Assembly (NCBI GenBank): GCA_045646965.1
Contig: JAZRLR010000013.1
Location: 1-64,000, forward strand
Direction of reading: 5' to 3'
Origin: HGM04593 sp045646965
GTDB lineage: Bacteria > Bacteroidota > Bacteroidia > Bacteroidales > Bacteroidaceae
DNA: 64,000 nucleotides
The notes under the pieces are model-generated. The model saw only the letters and a program-made list of their open reading frames with translations, did no database searches and had not been told where the DNA came from. A program made the translations under genes and the position numbers. Below, in pieces: positions 7,595-15,443 of the stretch (position 1 is the first letter of the stretch; every line of letters begins with the position of its first letter).

Positions 7595-7793
7595 ATGCTG
7601 TAGAGTTCTGTTGTGACTAATTTGTGACCACCTGAAAAGTGGTCGCTATTTGGTCCACGAAATACTTTATAAAGGTCAATATAGGCCCGTTTAAGACCTT
7701 TGAAGGTGGAATAAGGTAATTTGTATATAAAATGGATTTGGAGGTTACAGAATGGTTCTAGACAATCTCTAATGCCATTCAAATATAGCAATG

Positions 7794-7886
7794 AAAAAGA
7801 GAGCTGTCCACCTGGACAACTCTCCATAAAGTATTAGGTTTTAGCAATTATTTAGAAAGTGCAGCAGAGATATCAACTGCGATAGA
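7794..7886 (-). pseudogene. Second remnant of a GGGtGRT gene: last codons plus terminator
   Basis: On the minus strand 7851-7886 encodes AIAVDISAALSK and a TAA stop, the same C-terminus as the intact protein at 8666, with silent changes (AAGTAA to AAATAA, for example). Just downstream a hairpin GAGAGCTGTCC / GGACAACTCTC (7799-7809 / 7814-7824) with a T run matches the position and flanks of the intact gene's terminator; both share CTCTCCATAA then GTATTA. It lacks the palindromic insert that separates stop and terminator in the intact locus. It is the tail of a second gene copy, otherwise deleted. Confidence 0.75.
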
Positions 7887-7928
7887 GGGTAGCCCAATTT
7901 TACTTTTGGGTCACCCTTATTTCTTTTT
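7887..7928 (+). terminator. Hairpin with T-rich tail
   Basis: GGGTAGCCCAA (7887-7897) pairs with TTGGGTCACCC (7906-7916) with two non-Watson-Crick positions, and is followed by TTATTTCTTTTT. It resembles a plus-strand intrinsic terminator although no intact plus-strand gene precedes it, so it is probably a relic. Confidence 0.5.
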
Positions 7929-8229
7929 AAAAATATCAATGACTAAACAAGGTTGTAATTTGGTCGCTGAGCCGGATTTTATCTGTTAGGGTATCAGTAT
8001 AAAAGAGCGAGAGTTTGGCTATCTGCATAATATAAAAGACAAATATCTCAAATATGTGGTGTCAATGACTTCGTTGGTTGCTCGTGATGGTGGTACTGGT
8101 ATTACGCATCTTCATTTGAGGAATTTTTTGATGCTTGATGAATTGGATTAAGCATAGAATGTTTGTCATTGCCGTAGAATGTGATTGAAGGCTTGCGCAA
8201 ATAGTGAAATGCAAAGCTTGCTTTAGCGT

Positions 8230-8294
8230 TTTACAACGGCAACGCGGATGAGCGTTGCTTGCGACGACTGAAGCTTTAGCTTTACAAAGGAGTA
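8230..8294 (+). repeat. 65-bp hairpin repeat, copy B
   Basis: Matches 1259-1323 at 59 of 65 positions, including the GCAACGC / GCGTTGC stem and the trailing ACAAAGGAGTA. It lies in non-coding DNA about 370 bp downstream of the intact GGGtGRT gene. Confidence 0.75.
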
Positions 8295-8521
8295 CGGTTC
8301 GCCGTCCCAAAGCTAAGGCTTGCCAAAGGTAGCCGGCTAGTTCGCAACACCTTAAAAATGGTCGCAAAACCGTCGCAAAAATAGTCTTTTTGGGGCGTTT
8401 TTATAGCAAAAATAAGGGTAAATCAACTTATACCGTCGCAAGAAAAATTTAGACTTTTATAGGAGATTTTGATAGGGTAGAGGAGTTGCTGTTTACAGGT
8501 TGTGTGATTAAAAGCGAGAAC

Positions 8522-8555
8522 AAAAAAAGAGAGTCACCCTAAAAGAATGACTCTC
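8522..8555 (-). terminator. Terminator of the GGGtGRT operon
   Basis: On the minus strand GAGAGTCA pairs with TGACTCTC (8548-8555 and 8529-8536) around an 11-base loop and runs into seven T residues (8528-8522). Confidence 0.85.
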
Positions 8556-8610
8556 CATAATGTATTATAAATCAATAAGATTTACACTGCCTTCGGCTTC
8601 GCCTCGGCGA

Positions 8611-8669
8611 GTAATGGCTGTGCTCGTTGCGTGTGAAAATTAATTTTCACTCACTCGCTTGCACATTAC
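8611..8669. repeat. 59-bp imperfect palindrome overlapping the GGGtGRT stop codon
   Basis: GTAAT (8611-8615) and ATTAC (8665-8669) bound a long inverted repeat whose centre GTGAAAATTAATTTTCAC (8633-8650) is a perfect 18-bp palindrome, with TGTGC / GCACA further out. It covers the TTA (stop, minus strand) of the GGGtGRT gene. The diverged gene end at 7794-7886 lacks it, which suggests a later insertion of a palindromic element. Confidence 0.65.
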
Positions 8670-9676
8670 TTGCTGAGTGCAGCCGAGATATCAACTGCGA
8701 TAGCAACAGTTGCACCTACCATAGGGTTGTTACCGATACCGAGGAAGCCCATCATCTCAACGTGTGCGGGAACTGAAGAAGAACCTGCGAACTGAGCGTC
8801 TGAGTGCATACGGCCCATTGTATCGGTCATACCGTAAGAAGCGGGACCTGCAGCCATATTATCGGGGTGCAATGTACGGCCTGTACCACCACCTGAAGCT
8901 ACAGAGAAGTAGTTCTTGCCGGCGAGGATGCGCTCCTTCTTGTATGTACCTGCAACGGGGTGCTGGAAACGTGTGGGGTTGGTAGAGTTACCTGTGATAG
9001 ATACGTCTACGCCCTCTTTCCACATAATTGCAACGCCCTCGCGTACATCGTCGGCACCGTAGCAACGTACTTTTGCACGGGGACCGTCGCTGTAAGCAAT
9101 CTCGCGAACGATATTCAACTCACCTGTGAAGTAGTCGAACTGTGTCTGAACGTATGTAAAGCCGTTGATACGAGAGATGATCTGTGCAGCGTCTTTGCCA
9201 AGACCGTTGAGGATGCAACGGAGAGGCTCTTTGCGCACTTTGTCGGCTTTAGCGGCGATTTTGATAGCGCCCTCGGCAGCGGCGAATGACTCGTGACCTG
9301 CCAAGAATGCGAAACATTTTGTCTCCTCACGCAACAGACGGGCTGCGAGGTTACCGTGGCCGATACCTACCTTGCGGTCGTCGGCTACTGAACCGGGGAT
9401 ACAGAATGCCTGCAAACCAAGACCGATAGCCTCGGCTGCGTCAGCGGCATTTGCGCAACCTTTTTTCAATGCGATGGCAGCACCTACAACGTAAGCCCAT
9501 TTAGCGTTCTCGAAACAGATGGGCTGTGTCTCCTCACAAGTTTTGTAAGGGTCGATGCCATACTGCTCGCAGATTTCGTTAGCCTCTTCGATGCTTGCGA
9601 TTCCATTCTCATTCAATACAGCAAGGATCTGCTTGATACGACGATCCTGACTTTCAAATTTTACGGGTCTTATCAT
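8666..9676 (-). CDS. GGGtGRT protein
   Basis: 336 aa. The signature that names the family, SGGGTGRTLHPDNM, lies at about residues 260-273. Conserved stretches around it include GPRAKVRCYGADDVREG, TGNSTNPTRFQHPVAGTYKK and MGRMHSDAQFAGSSSVPAHV. There are several Cys residues (about positions 34, 47, 54, 74, 92, 121, 154 and 206) but no classical CxxC cluster. The molecular function is unknown. It lies 13 bp downstream of a NifU-like gene in the same direction, an arrangement I recall as recurring in Bacteroidetes and Firmicutes, so a role linked to iron-sulfur chemistry is plausible inference. Its 3' end is copied in pieces elsewhere in this window. Confidence 0.92.
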   Translation of the reverse strand: MIRPVKFESQDRRIKQILAVLNENGIASIEEANEICEQYGIDPYKTCEETQPICFENAKWAYVVGAAIALKKGCANAADAAEAIGLGLQAFCIPGSVADDRKVGIGHGNLAARLLREETKCFAFLAGHESFAAAEGAIKIAAKADKVRKEPLRCILNGLGKDAAQIISRINGFTYVQTQFDYFTGELNIVREIAYSDGPRAKVRCYGADDVREGVAIMWKEGVDVSITGNSTNPTRFQHPVAGTYKKERILAGKNYFSVASGGGTGRTLHPDNMAAGPASYGMTDTMGRMHSDAQFAGSSSVPAHVEMMGFLGIGNNPMVGATVAIAVDISAALSK

Positions 9677-9689
9677 AGCTTAATCCTCC

Positions 9690-10391
9690 TTATTCTTTAC
9701 GTGGGTCAATGTACTTAACTGCACCGTCCTCCTCTTTGAAGCGGCCGTATGTCTTTGTAAGGCTCTTTACAGCCTCGTTGGCGTCGGTACCTTTCTTAAT
9801 CTCGTCCATAAGCTGACCGAGGTTGATGAACTGGTAACCGCAGATCTCGTCGTTCTTGTCGAGAGCGAGCTTTGTGATGTAACCCTCGGCCATCTCCAAG
9901 TAACGTGAACCCTTTGCCAATGTACCGTAGAGTGTACCTGTCTGGCTGCGGAGACCTTTTCCGAGGTCCTCCAAGCCGGCGCCGATGATGAGACCACCCT
10001 CGGAGAAAGCCGACTGGCTGCGGCCGTAAACAATCTGCAAGAACAACTCGCGCATAGCTGTGTTGATAGCGTCGCAAACGAGGTCGGTGTTGAGAGCCTC
10101 GAGGATTGTTTTGCCGGGGAGAATCTCCGATGCCATAGCGGCAGAGTGAGTCATACCCGAGCAACCGATTGTCTCAACGAGTGCCTCCTGGATAATACCG
10201 TTCTTGATGTTCAAAGACAGTTTGCAAGCACCCTGCTGGGGAGCGCACCATCCGATACCGTGTGTGAAACCTGAAATGTCGGCAACCTCTTTTGCCTTAA
10301 TCCATTTACCCTCCTCGGGTATGGGAGCGGGACCGTGGTTGGGACCTTTCTTCACAACACACATGTTTTCTACTTCGTGTGAATAAACCAT
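9690..10391 (-). CDS. NifU-like iron-sulfur cluster assembly scaffold homologue
   Basis: 233 aa. The central region resembles an IscU/NifU scaffold fold: GWCAPQQGACKLSLNIKNG, then ETIGCSGMTHSAAMASEILPG and TDLVCDAINTAMREL. Cysteines in GWC, GAC, IGCSG and LVCD could bind a cluster, but the spacing differs from canonical IscU (C...C...C). Residues 135-165 are glycine-rich (SEGGLIIGAGLEDLGKGLRS). The C-terminal ~70 residues are specific to this subfamily (YGRFKEEDGAVKYIDP). The first gene of a two-gene operon with GGGtGRT; ATG at 10391. General annotation is iron-sulfur scaffold; the actual client is unknown. Confidence 0.85.
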   Translation of the reverse strand: MVYSHEVENMCVVKKGPNHGPAPIPEEGKWIKAKEVADISGFTHGIGWCAPQQGACKLSLNIKNGIIQEALVETIGCSGMTHSAAMASEILPGKTILEALNTDLVCDAINTAMRELFLQIVYGRSQSAFSEGGLIIGAGLEDLGKGLRSQTGTLYGTLAKGSRYLEMAEGYITKLALDKNDEICGYQFINLGQLMDEIKKGTDANEAVKSLTKTYGRFKEEDGAVKYIDPRKE

Positions 10392-10463
10392 AATTGTTAT
10401 GTTTAAATTGTGAAACTGGTGTAATTTGTTTTACAAATGTATTTATACATCTCTTTCAATTTG

Positions 10464-10494
10464 CGAAGATAGTGAAAAATGCAGATTAATGCAA
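10464..10494 (-). promoter_or_regulatory. Promoter of the NifU-like/GGGtGRT operon
   Basis: On the minus strand TTG (10494-10492), 20 bp, then TATCTTCG (10471-10464). This is a close match to the Bacteroidetes primary sigma factor pattern. The leader to the ATG at 10391 is about 65 nt. Confidence 0.65.
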
Positions 10495-10596
10495 TGTGTT
10501 GCTCGAAAAATGTTTGTAAATTTTCCTTTTGTGCTAAAAAAATATAATAATTATATGTTATTTGAAATAATTGCTCTCTTTTTAATGATTTCTGTA

Positions 10597-10604
10597 TACC
10601 TTTG
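10597..10604 (+). promoter_or_regulatory. -7 box for the lipoprotein gene
   Basis: TACCTTTG fits TAnnTTTG; a TTG at 10571-10573 lies 23 bp upstream. The gene starts 32 bp downstream. Confidence 0.5.
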
Positions 10605-10635
10605 TAAGAATTTTCTTTTATAAAATAGTTTTTTT

Positions 10636-11469
10636 ATGGGAATTTTGAAGAACAAATTATTTAATCTGTTGCTTGCGGCTGTGTGTGTGGTGGCTGTTTT
10701 TTGTGCGTGTGACAAGGCCGAGGTGGGGCGCGAGTATTCGGGCTATTTCAGAAATGTATTCGATGTGAAGAAATCCTTTGTATACCCTGCGTTTTCAGAC
10801 ACTTTTTACATTGTGGGCAATAAAAAAGAGTTTCCCCAGCTCGAAACAGAGTGCAGAGCGTATATGACAATGAAATATTTCTTTGACGCCTATGCGATGG
10901 ATAAACCCGAAATGAGCATAGCCGATGTGATAAGCATTGTCCCCGTGAACTCTATGAGCCGCAAGGAGAATGTGAAGGTGAAGAACTATAATTCTCCTTT
11001 TTTCAACGTGGAGCCTATTGTCTTTTACGATATGAGCGGCAATGTGTGTGACGAGCCCTATACCTACATCTGGGCCGATAGCGCAACACAGAACGTAGCT
11101 GTGCGATACAAGCAACCGCTCAATCTTGAGCATCGTATGACGGTGGACAGCCTGCGCGGCGACACGCTCTTCTTCCGCCTCTATGCGAGTCTCAAGGATA
11201 AGGGATGGGAGGAACCTGTGAATGAGGTCTTTCGCTATGACGAGGCTCCCGATGTGAACTGCCGCATCCTCTCCTATAAGATGGATTGGGATATGATTAT
11301 GAGCGAGCTCACCGAGGCAGAGCAGGCCGAAATTGTGAAGATAGACAGCCTCACAAGCAATATCGCCATTGTGGTTGAGAAATGTAAAAAAGATGCCGAC
11401 GGGCTCTATATCCCCGCAAAGGGCAGAACAAACGATTGGTTCAGGAATAAGTTGTACAAAAGAAAATAA
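10636..11469 (+). CDS. Predicted lipoprotein of unknown function
   Basis: 277 aa. The N-terminus has a hydrophobic signal ending in VVAVFCACDKAEVG, where Cys25 is the likely lipidated residue, although the preceding Phe-Cys-Ala differs from an ideal lipobox. The mature part (DSLRGDTLFFRLYASLKDKGWEEP, RYDEAPDVNCRILSYKMDW) has no recognised domain. It is the first gene of a same-strand run with a Yip1-like membrane protein, smpB and metH, but the 29-bp and longer gaps do not prove co-transcription. Probably attached to the outer membrane; role unknown. Confidence 0.7.
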   Translation: MGILKNKLFNLLLAAVCVVAVFCACDKAEVGREYSGYFRNVFDVKKSFVYPAFSDTFYIVGNKKEFPQLETECRAYMTMKYFFDAYAMDKPEMSIADVISIVPVNSMSRKENVKVKNYNSPFFNVEPIVFYDMSGNVCDEPYTYIWADSATQNVAVRYKQPLNLEHRMTVDSLRGDTLFFRLYASLKDKGWEEPVNEVFRYDEAPDVNCRILSYKMDWDMIMSELTEAEQAEIVKIDSLTSNIAIVVEKCKKDADGLYIPAKGRTNDWFRNKLYKRK

Positions 11470-11498
11470 CTGCGATAGGCTTACAGGGCAAATATAAT

Positions 11499-12071
11499 AT
11501 GGATTTTAAGAAAATGATAGATGTCGTTGTGCAGCTGCTCACGCAACCTGCAAAGGCGTGGTGGTCCATCTCTCACAAAGGGAGCAGGAGTGCTATGCTC
11601 AACGGTTATCTTTATCCGCTTATAATGCTGTGCTGTCTGTCGTCGTTCCTTGGCACTCTTTTTAAAAACGAACTCGGGTTCGAGAGCTTTTATTACGCTA
11701 TGGTGAGAATGGGTGTGCTGTTTGCCACGCTGTTTTTTACATATCATCTCTCGGCCTATTTCATTGCGAGAATATCTACAGCCTTTATGAAGGCCGAGTA
11801 TGACCGCAAGCTCACCGACCTGCTCACGGGCTACTCTATGGTGGTGGTTCTCTTGCTCGATATGTGTCTGGAGCTTTTCCCCAACTTCAGAATAATAGGC
11901 TGGATATTGCAATTCTACACGGTGAAGATTGTGTGGGACGGTGCCGCTGTGCTGATGCGCATACCCGAGGACCGTCGTCTCGCCTATACGATGGCTGTGT
12001 CGCTTCTTGTGATAGTTGTGCCCATAGCCCTGGGATTTGTGATGTCGGAATTATCGACAAATTTAGGATAG
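11499..12071 (+). CDS. Yip1-domain-like membrane protein
   Basis: 190 aa with a short cytoplasmic N-terminus containing LLTQPAKAWW, typical of bacterial Yip1-domain proteins (a Pro and Trp-rich entry motif), followed by about five membrane helices (NGYLYPLIMLCCLSSFLGTL, AMVRMGVLFATLFFTYHLSA, LTGYSMVVVLLLDMCLEL, IIGWILQFYTVKIVWDG, YTMAVSLLVIVVPIALGF). Function in bacteria is not established. It sits 4 bp before smpB, so the two are likely co-transcribed. Confidence 0.7.
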   Translation: MDFKKMIDVVVQLLTQPAKAWWSISHKGSRSAMLNGYLYPLIMLCCLSSFLGTLFKNELGFESFYYAMVRMGVLFATLFFTYHLSAYFIARISTAFMKAEYDRKLTDLLTGYSMVVVLLLDMCLELFPNFRIIGWILQFYTVKIVWDGAAVLMRIPEDRRLAYTMAVSLLVIVVPIALGFVMSELSTNLG

Positions 12072-12075
12072 TTTT

Positions 12076-12537
12076 ATGGATAAGAAGATACCAAATATAA
12101 ATATAAAGAACAAACGTGCCACGTTCGACTATATAATTACCGATACCTACACGGCTGGAATTGTGCTCACGGGTACCGAGATTAAGTCGATACGTCTCTC
12201 AAAGGCGAGTCTCGTGGACACCTACTGCACCTTTATAAACGACGAGCTGTGGGTGAAGAATATGCATATAGCCGAGTATTTCTATGGCTCTTATAATAAC
12301 CACGCGGCCCGACGCGACCGCAAGCTGCTGTTGCAGCGCAAGGAACTCGGCAAGCTGAAGCAGGCTGTGAAGAACCCCGGATTTACCATTGTGCCCACGC
12401 GCCTTTTTATAAACGAGAAGGGGCTTGCAAAGCTTGTGATAGGTTTGGCGCGAGGAAAGCACGAGTATGACAAGCGCGAGTCGCTCAAGGAGCGCGATGA
12501 CAAGCGTGAGATGGATAGAATGAAGAGAAATTATTGA
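12076..12537 (+). CDS. smpB: SsrA-binding protein SmpB
   Basis: 153 aa, the normal family length. Diagnostic segments are NKRATFDYIITDTYTAGIVL, GTEIKSIR, the tmRNA-binding LWVKNMHIAEY, and HAARRDRKLLL, then KGLAKLVIGLARGKHEYDKRESLKERD with the basic C-terminal tail that inserts into the decoding site. SmpB brings tmRNA to stalled ribosomes for trans-translation. The tmRNA gene (ssrA) was not seen in this window. Starts 4 bp after the Yip1-like gene. Confidence 0.97.
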   Translation: MDKKIPNINIKNKRATFDYIITDTYTAGIVLTGTEIKSIRLSKASLVDTYCTFINDELWVKNMHIAEYFYGSYNNHAARRDRKLLLQRKELGKLKQAVKNPGFTIVPTRLFINEKGLAKLVIGLARGKHEYDKRESLKERDDKREMDRMKRNY

Positions 12538-12547
12538 TATACCACAA

Positions 12548-12570
12548 GGGGCGGAGCATAGTGCCGCCCC
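12548..12570 (+). terminator. GC-rich hairpin between smpB and metH
   Basis: GGGGCGG (12548-12554) pairs perfectly with CCGCCCC (12564-12570) around a 9-base loop. No T run follows and metH begins 13 bp later, so it may attenuate rather than end transcription. Confidence 0.55.
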
Positions 12571-12583
12571 GTGATGTTATAAT

Positions 12584-15367
12584 ATGGATTTAAGAGAAGA
12601 ACTAAAGAAAAGAATACTCATACTCGACGGAGCTATGGGTACTATGATACAGCGTCACTCGTTGCAGGAGGAGGATTTCCGTGGTGAGCTCTTTAAAGAG
12701 CACGATGTGCTGCTCAAGGGAAACAACGACCTGCTTGTGCTCACCCGCCCCGATGTGATAGGCTCCATACACGAGAAATATCTTGTGGCAGGTGCCGATA
12801 TAATTGAGACCTGCACGTTCAATGCCAATAGAATTTCGCAGAGCGATTACGCCTGCGAGGATTATTGCGTGCGTATGAACCTTGCGGCGGCAAAGCTGGC
12901 GCGTGAGGTGGCCGACAAATATTCCACACCCGAGAAACCCCGTTTCGTGGCGGGTTCGGTGGGCCCCACAAGTCGCTCCTGTTCTATGAGCCCCGAGGTG
13001 GAGAATCCTGCTTGCAGGAACCTTACCTTTGACACGCTTGCCGCTGCCTATGTGGAGCAGATGACTGCGCTCATAAACGGCGGCGTGGATGCGCTGCTGT
13101 GCGAGACTATCTTTGACACTCTCAATGCAAAGGCGGCTATATATGCAGCCGAGGAGGCTATGAAGATTGCCGGTCGTGAAGTGCCCGTGATGCTCTCGTT
13201 CACGGTTGCCGACAGCAGCGGACGCATACTCTCGGGGCAGACGATAGAGGCTTTTACGGCATCGGTAATGAGCCGCAATATCCTCTCTATAGGTCTTAAC
13301 TGCTCTTTCGGAGCAGGGCAGATGAAGCCTTTCATAAAACGCCTTGCCGAGATTGCCCCCTGTTACATTAGCGCCTATCCTAACGCCGGTCTTCCCAATG
13401 AACTTGGAATGTATGACCAGACACCTGCGCAGATGGCGGCTCTTGTAAATGAATATGTAGAGGAGAGCATAGTAAATATCATCGGCGGCTGTTGTGGCAC
13501 GACAAACGAGTATATAGCCGAGTATCCCGCACTTGTGGAGGGACGTGAGCCTCGCCGCCCCCGTCCTTACCCCACAGAAATGTGGCTCTCGGGCCTGGAG
13601 CGTCTGGTGGTGAACGGCGAGAGCAACTTCATAAACATAGGCGAGCGTTGCAACGTGGCAGGCTCTCGTAAGTTTCTACGTCTGATAAATGAGAAAAACT
13701 ACACCGAGGCGTTGAAGATTGCACGCACACAGGTGGAGGACGGCGCGCAGGTGCTCGATATAAATATGGACGACGGTCTGCTCGATACAAAGGCCGAGAT
13801 GGTGAATTTTCTCAATCTGCTTGCGGGCGAGCCCGACATTGCAGCCCGTCCCATTATGGTGGACTCTTCCGACTGGGAGGTGATACGCGCGGGACTCAAA
13901 TGCTTGCAAGGACGTGCCATAGTGAACTCCATCTCTTTGAAAGAGGGTGAGGAACTCTTCCTCGCACGCGCTGCCGAGGCCAAGCGTTTGGGTGCCGCTG
14001 TCGTGGTTATGGCGTTCGACGAGAACGGGCAGGCCACCACATACGAAAGAAAGATAGAGGTGTGCGGTCGCGCCTTTTCATTGCTTGTCGATAAGCTGGG
14101 ATACGAGCCGCACGATATAATATTCGACCCCAATATCCTTGCCGTGGCAACGGGTATCGAGGATCACGCGGCTTATGCTCTCGATTTTATTCGCGCCTGT
14201 GCGTGGATAAAAGAGAACCTCAAAGGGGCACATATAAGCGGTGGAGTGAGCAACCTTTCGTTCTCGTTCCGCGGAAATAACTATGTGCGCGAGGCTATGC
14301 ACGCGGTGTTCTTGTATCACGCAATCTCGGCAGGTATGGATATGGGTATTGTGAACCCCCAGACATCGGTGCTTTACGAGGATATTCCCGCCGATGTGCG
14401 TGAGGCGATAGAAGATGTAATCTTTGCCCGTACTCCCGAGGCTACGGAGCGTCTCATTTCCGTTGCCGAGCAACTGAAAGGCAAGGAAGTGGGAGCGGCA
14501 CATCACGCCGACTATGCGTGGCGCGCGGCTTCGGTGGAGGAGCGTCTCAAGATGGCTTTGCTCAAGGGCGTGGGTGATTTCCTCAATGAGGACATTGCAG
14601 AGGCCGTGGAGAAGTACAAGACTGCCATAGCTGTGATAAGCGGTCCTCTTATGGCGGGTATGAGCTATGTGGGAGAGCTCTTTGGTGCTGGAAAACTCTT
14701 CTTGCCGCAGGTGGTGAAGACTGCGAGAACTATGAAGCAGGCGGTGGCTGTTCTGCAGCCCCTCATAGAGAGTGACAAGAGTGCGCGAGAGACCTCGGCC
14801 GGGAAAATTCTCATTGCCACGGTAAAGGGCGACGTTCACGACATAGGAAAGAATATCGCGGGTGTGGTAATGGGCTGCAACGGCTACGATATAATAGACC
14901 TCGGTGTTATGGTGCCCTCGGAGACCATAGTCTCGGAGGCTGTGAAAAACAATGTAGACATTGTGATTTTGAGTGGTCTCATAACTCCTTCGCTCGACGA
15001 GATGATTACCGTGGCACGTGAGTTGCAGGCGGCAGGTTGCACCATACCTATGATGATTGCAGGTGCTACCACAAGCCCTATGCACACGGCATTGAAGATT
15101 GCCCCTGTGTACAACGCACCCGTGATACACGTTAAGGATGTGTCGCAGAACGTGCTTGTCGCTGCAAAGCTCCTGGGTGACGAGGCGACACGCAAAGCGT
15201 ATATAGACACGGTGAGGGCGGAGCAGCAGGCGCTGCGCGAGCAGGCCGCCGAGAAAGAGAGTGAGCGTCTGCGCACACTCGACGAGGCACGCGGCAACCG
15301 TCTCAACCTCTTTGCCGATGAGAAAGAGCACGGCGAGGGGTGTGACTGTGGTTTCTGCAAGCACTGA
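12584..15367 (+). CDS. metH: Cobalamin-dependent methionine synthase lacking the reactivation domain
   Basis: 927 aa with three of the four MetH modules. The homocysteine domain (about 1-320) has its zinc Cys ligands in IGLNCSFG and GGCCGTT. The pterin-binding domain (about 340-600) includes NIGERCNVAGSRKF and DINMDDGLLDT. The cobalamin part (about 640-880) has the B12-ligating DxHxxG as GDVHDIGKNI near residue 750. E. coli MetH is about 1,230 aa; the C-terminal AdoMet-binding reactivation domain is missing here. The protein ends in a charged tail with EGCDCGFCKH, a CxCxxC motif at residues 920-925. It converts homocysteine and 5-methyl-THF to methionine and THF. Reactivation of oxidised B12 would need a separate system. 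Confidence 0.95.
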   Translation: MDLREELKKRILILDGAMGTMIQRHSLQEEDFRGELFKEHDVLLKGNNDLLVLTRPDVIGSIHEKYLVAGADIIETCTFNANRISQSDYACEDYCVRMNLAAAKLAREVADKYSTPEKPRFVAGSVGPTSRSCSMSPEVENPACRNLTFDTLAAAYVEQMTALINGGVDALLCETIFDTLNAKAAIYAAEEAMKIAGREVPVMLSFTVADSSGRILSGQTIEAFTASVMSRNILSIGLNCSFGAGQMKPFIKRLAEIAPCYISAYPNAGLPNELGMYDQTPAQMAALVNEYVEESIVNIIGGCCGTTNEYIAEYPALVEGREPRRPRPYPTEMWLSGLERLVVNGESNFINIGERCNVAGSRKFLRLINEKNYTEALKIARTQVEDGAQVLDINMDDGLLDTKAEMVNFLNLLAGEPDIAARPIMVDSSDWEVIRAGLKCLQGRAIVNSISLKEGEELFLARAAEAKRLGAAVVVMAFDENGQATTYERKIEVCGRAFSLLVDKLGYEPHDIIFDPNILAVATGIEDHAAYALDFIRACAWIKENLKGAHISGGVSNLSFSFRGNNYVREAMHAVFLYHAISAGMDMGIVNPQTSVLYEDIPADVREAIEDVIFARTPEATERLISVAEQLKGKEVGAAHHADYAWRAASVEERLKMALLKGVGDFLNEDIAEAVEKYKTAIAVISGPLMAGMSYVGELFGAGKLFLPQVVKTARTMKQAVAVLQPLIESDKSARETSAGKILIATVKGDVHDIGKNIAGVVMGCNGYDIIDLGVMVPSETIVSEAVKNNVDIVILSGLITPSLDEMITVARELQAAGCTIPMMIAGATTSPMHTALKIAPVYNAPVIHVKDVSQNVLVAAKLLGDEATRKAYIDTVRAEQQALREQAAEKESERLRTLDEARGNRLNLFADEKEHGEGCDCGFCKH

Positions 15368-15443
15368 TAACTATTTGGCCGGCAGGCTTGTTTGCAACAA
15401 AAAAGAACTTGAAAATTAAAAAAAAACATCAAAGTTTTGTACG

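Larger units (their letters stand above)
7260..8665. other. Gene-poor, repeat-rich 1.4-kb junction region
   Basis: No intact gene is supported here. The interval contains a terminator (7283), a degraded coding fragment (7397-7594), a GGGtGRT 3'-end remnant with its own terminator (7794-7886), a second hairpin (7887-7928), the second copy of the 65-bp repeat (8230-8294), several GTCGCAA heptamers (8359-8432) and the 3' end structures of the intact GGGtGRT gene. A possible further coding scrap on the plus strand at about 8006-8150 (REFGYLHNIKDKYLKYVVSM) ends at a stop and has no start. The mixture suggests repeated insertion and deletion at a junction between accessory and core DNA. Confidence 0.6.

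Noticed and set aside
7591..7827. A 78-aa minus-strand frame.
   Set aside because: Spans a terminator hairpin and non-coding sequence; composition is not protein-like and no family fits.
8062..8367. A 101-aa minus-strand frame containing CKAKASVVASNAHPRCRCK.
   Set aside because: This stretch is the 65-bp repeat read as peptide; the same peptide appears from the copy at 1259-1323.
14078..15364. A 428-aa antisense frame inside metH, and similar long antisense frames inside pepD (25916-27130), the RluA-type and rlmD genes (49377-50927) and serS (60111-61058).
   Set aside because: They are shadows of codon bias on the opposite strand; His/Cys/Arg-rich and without recognisable motifs.
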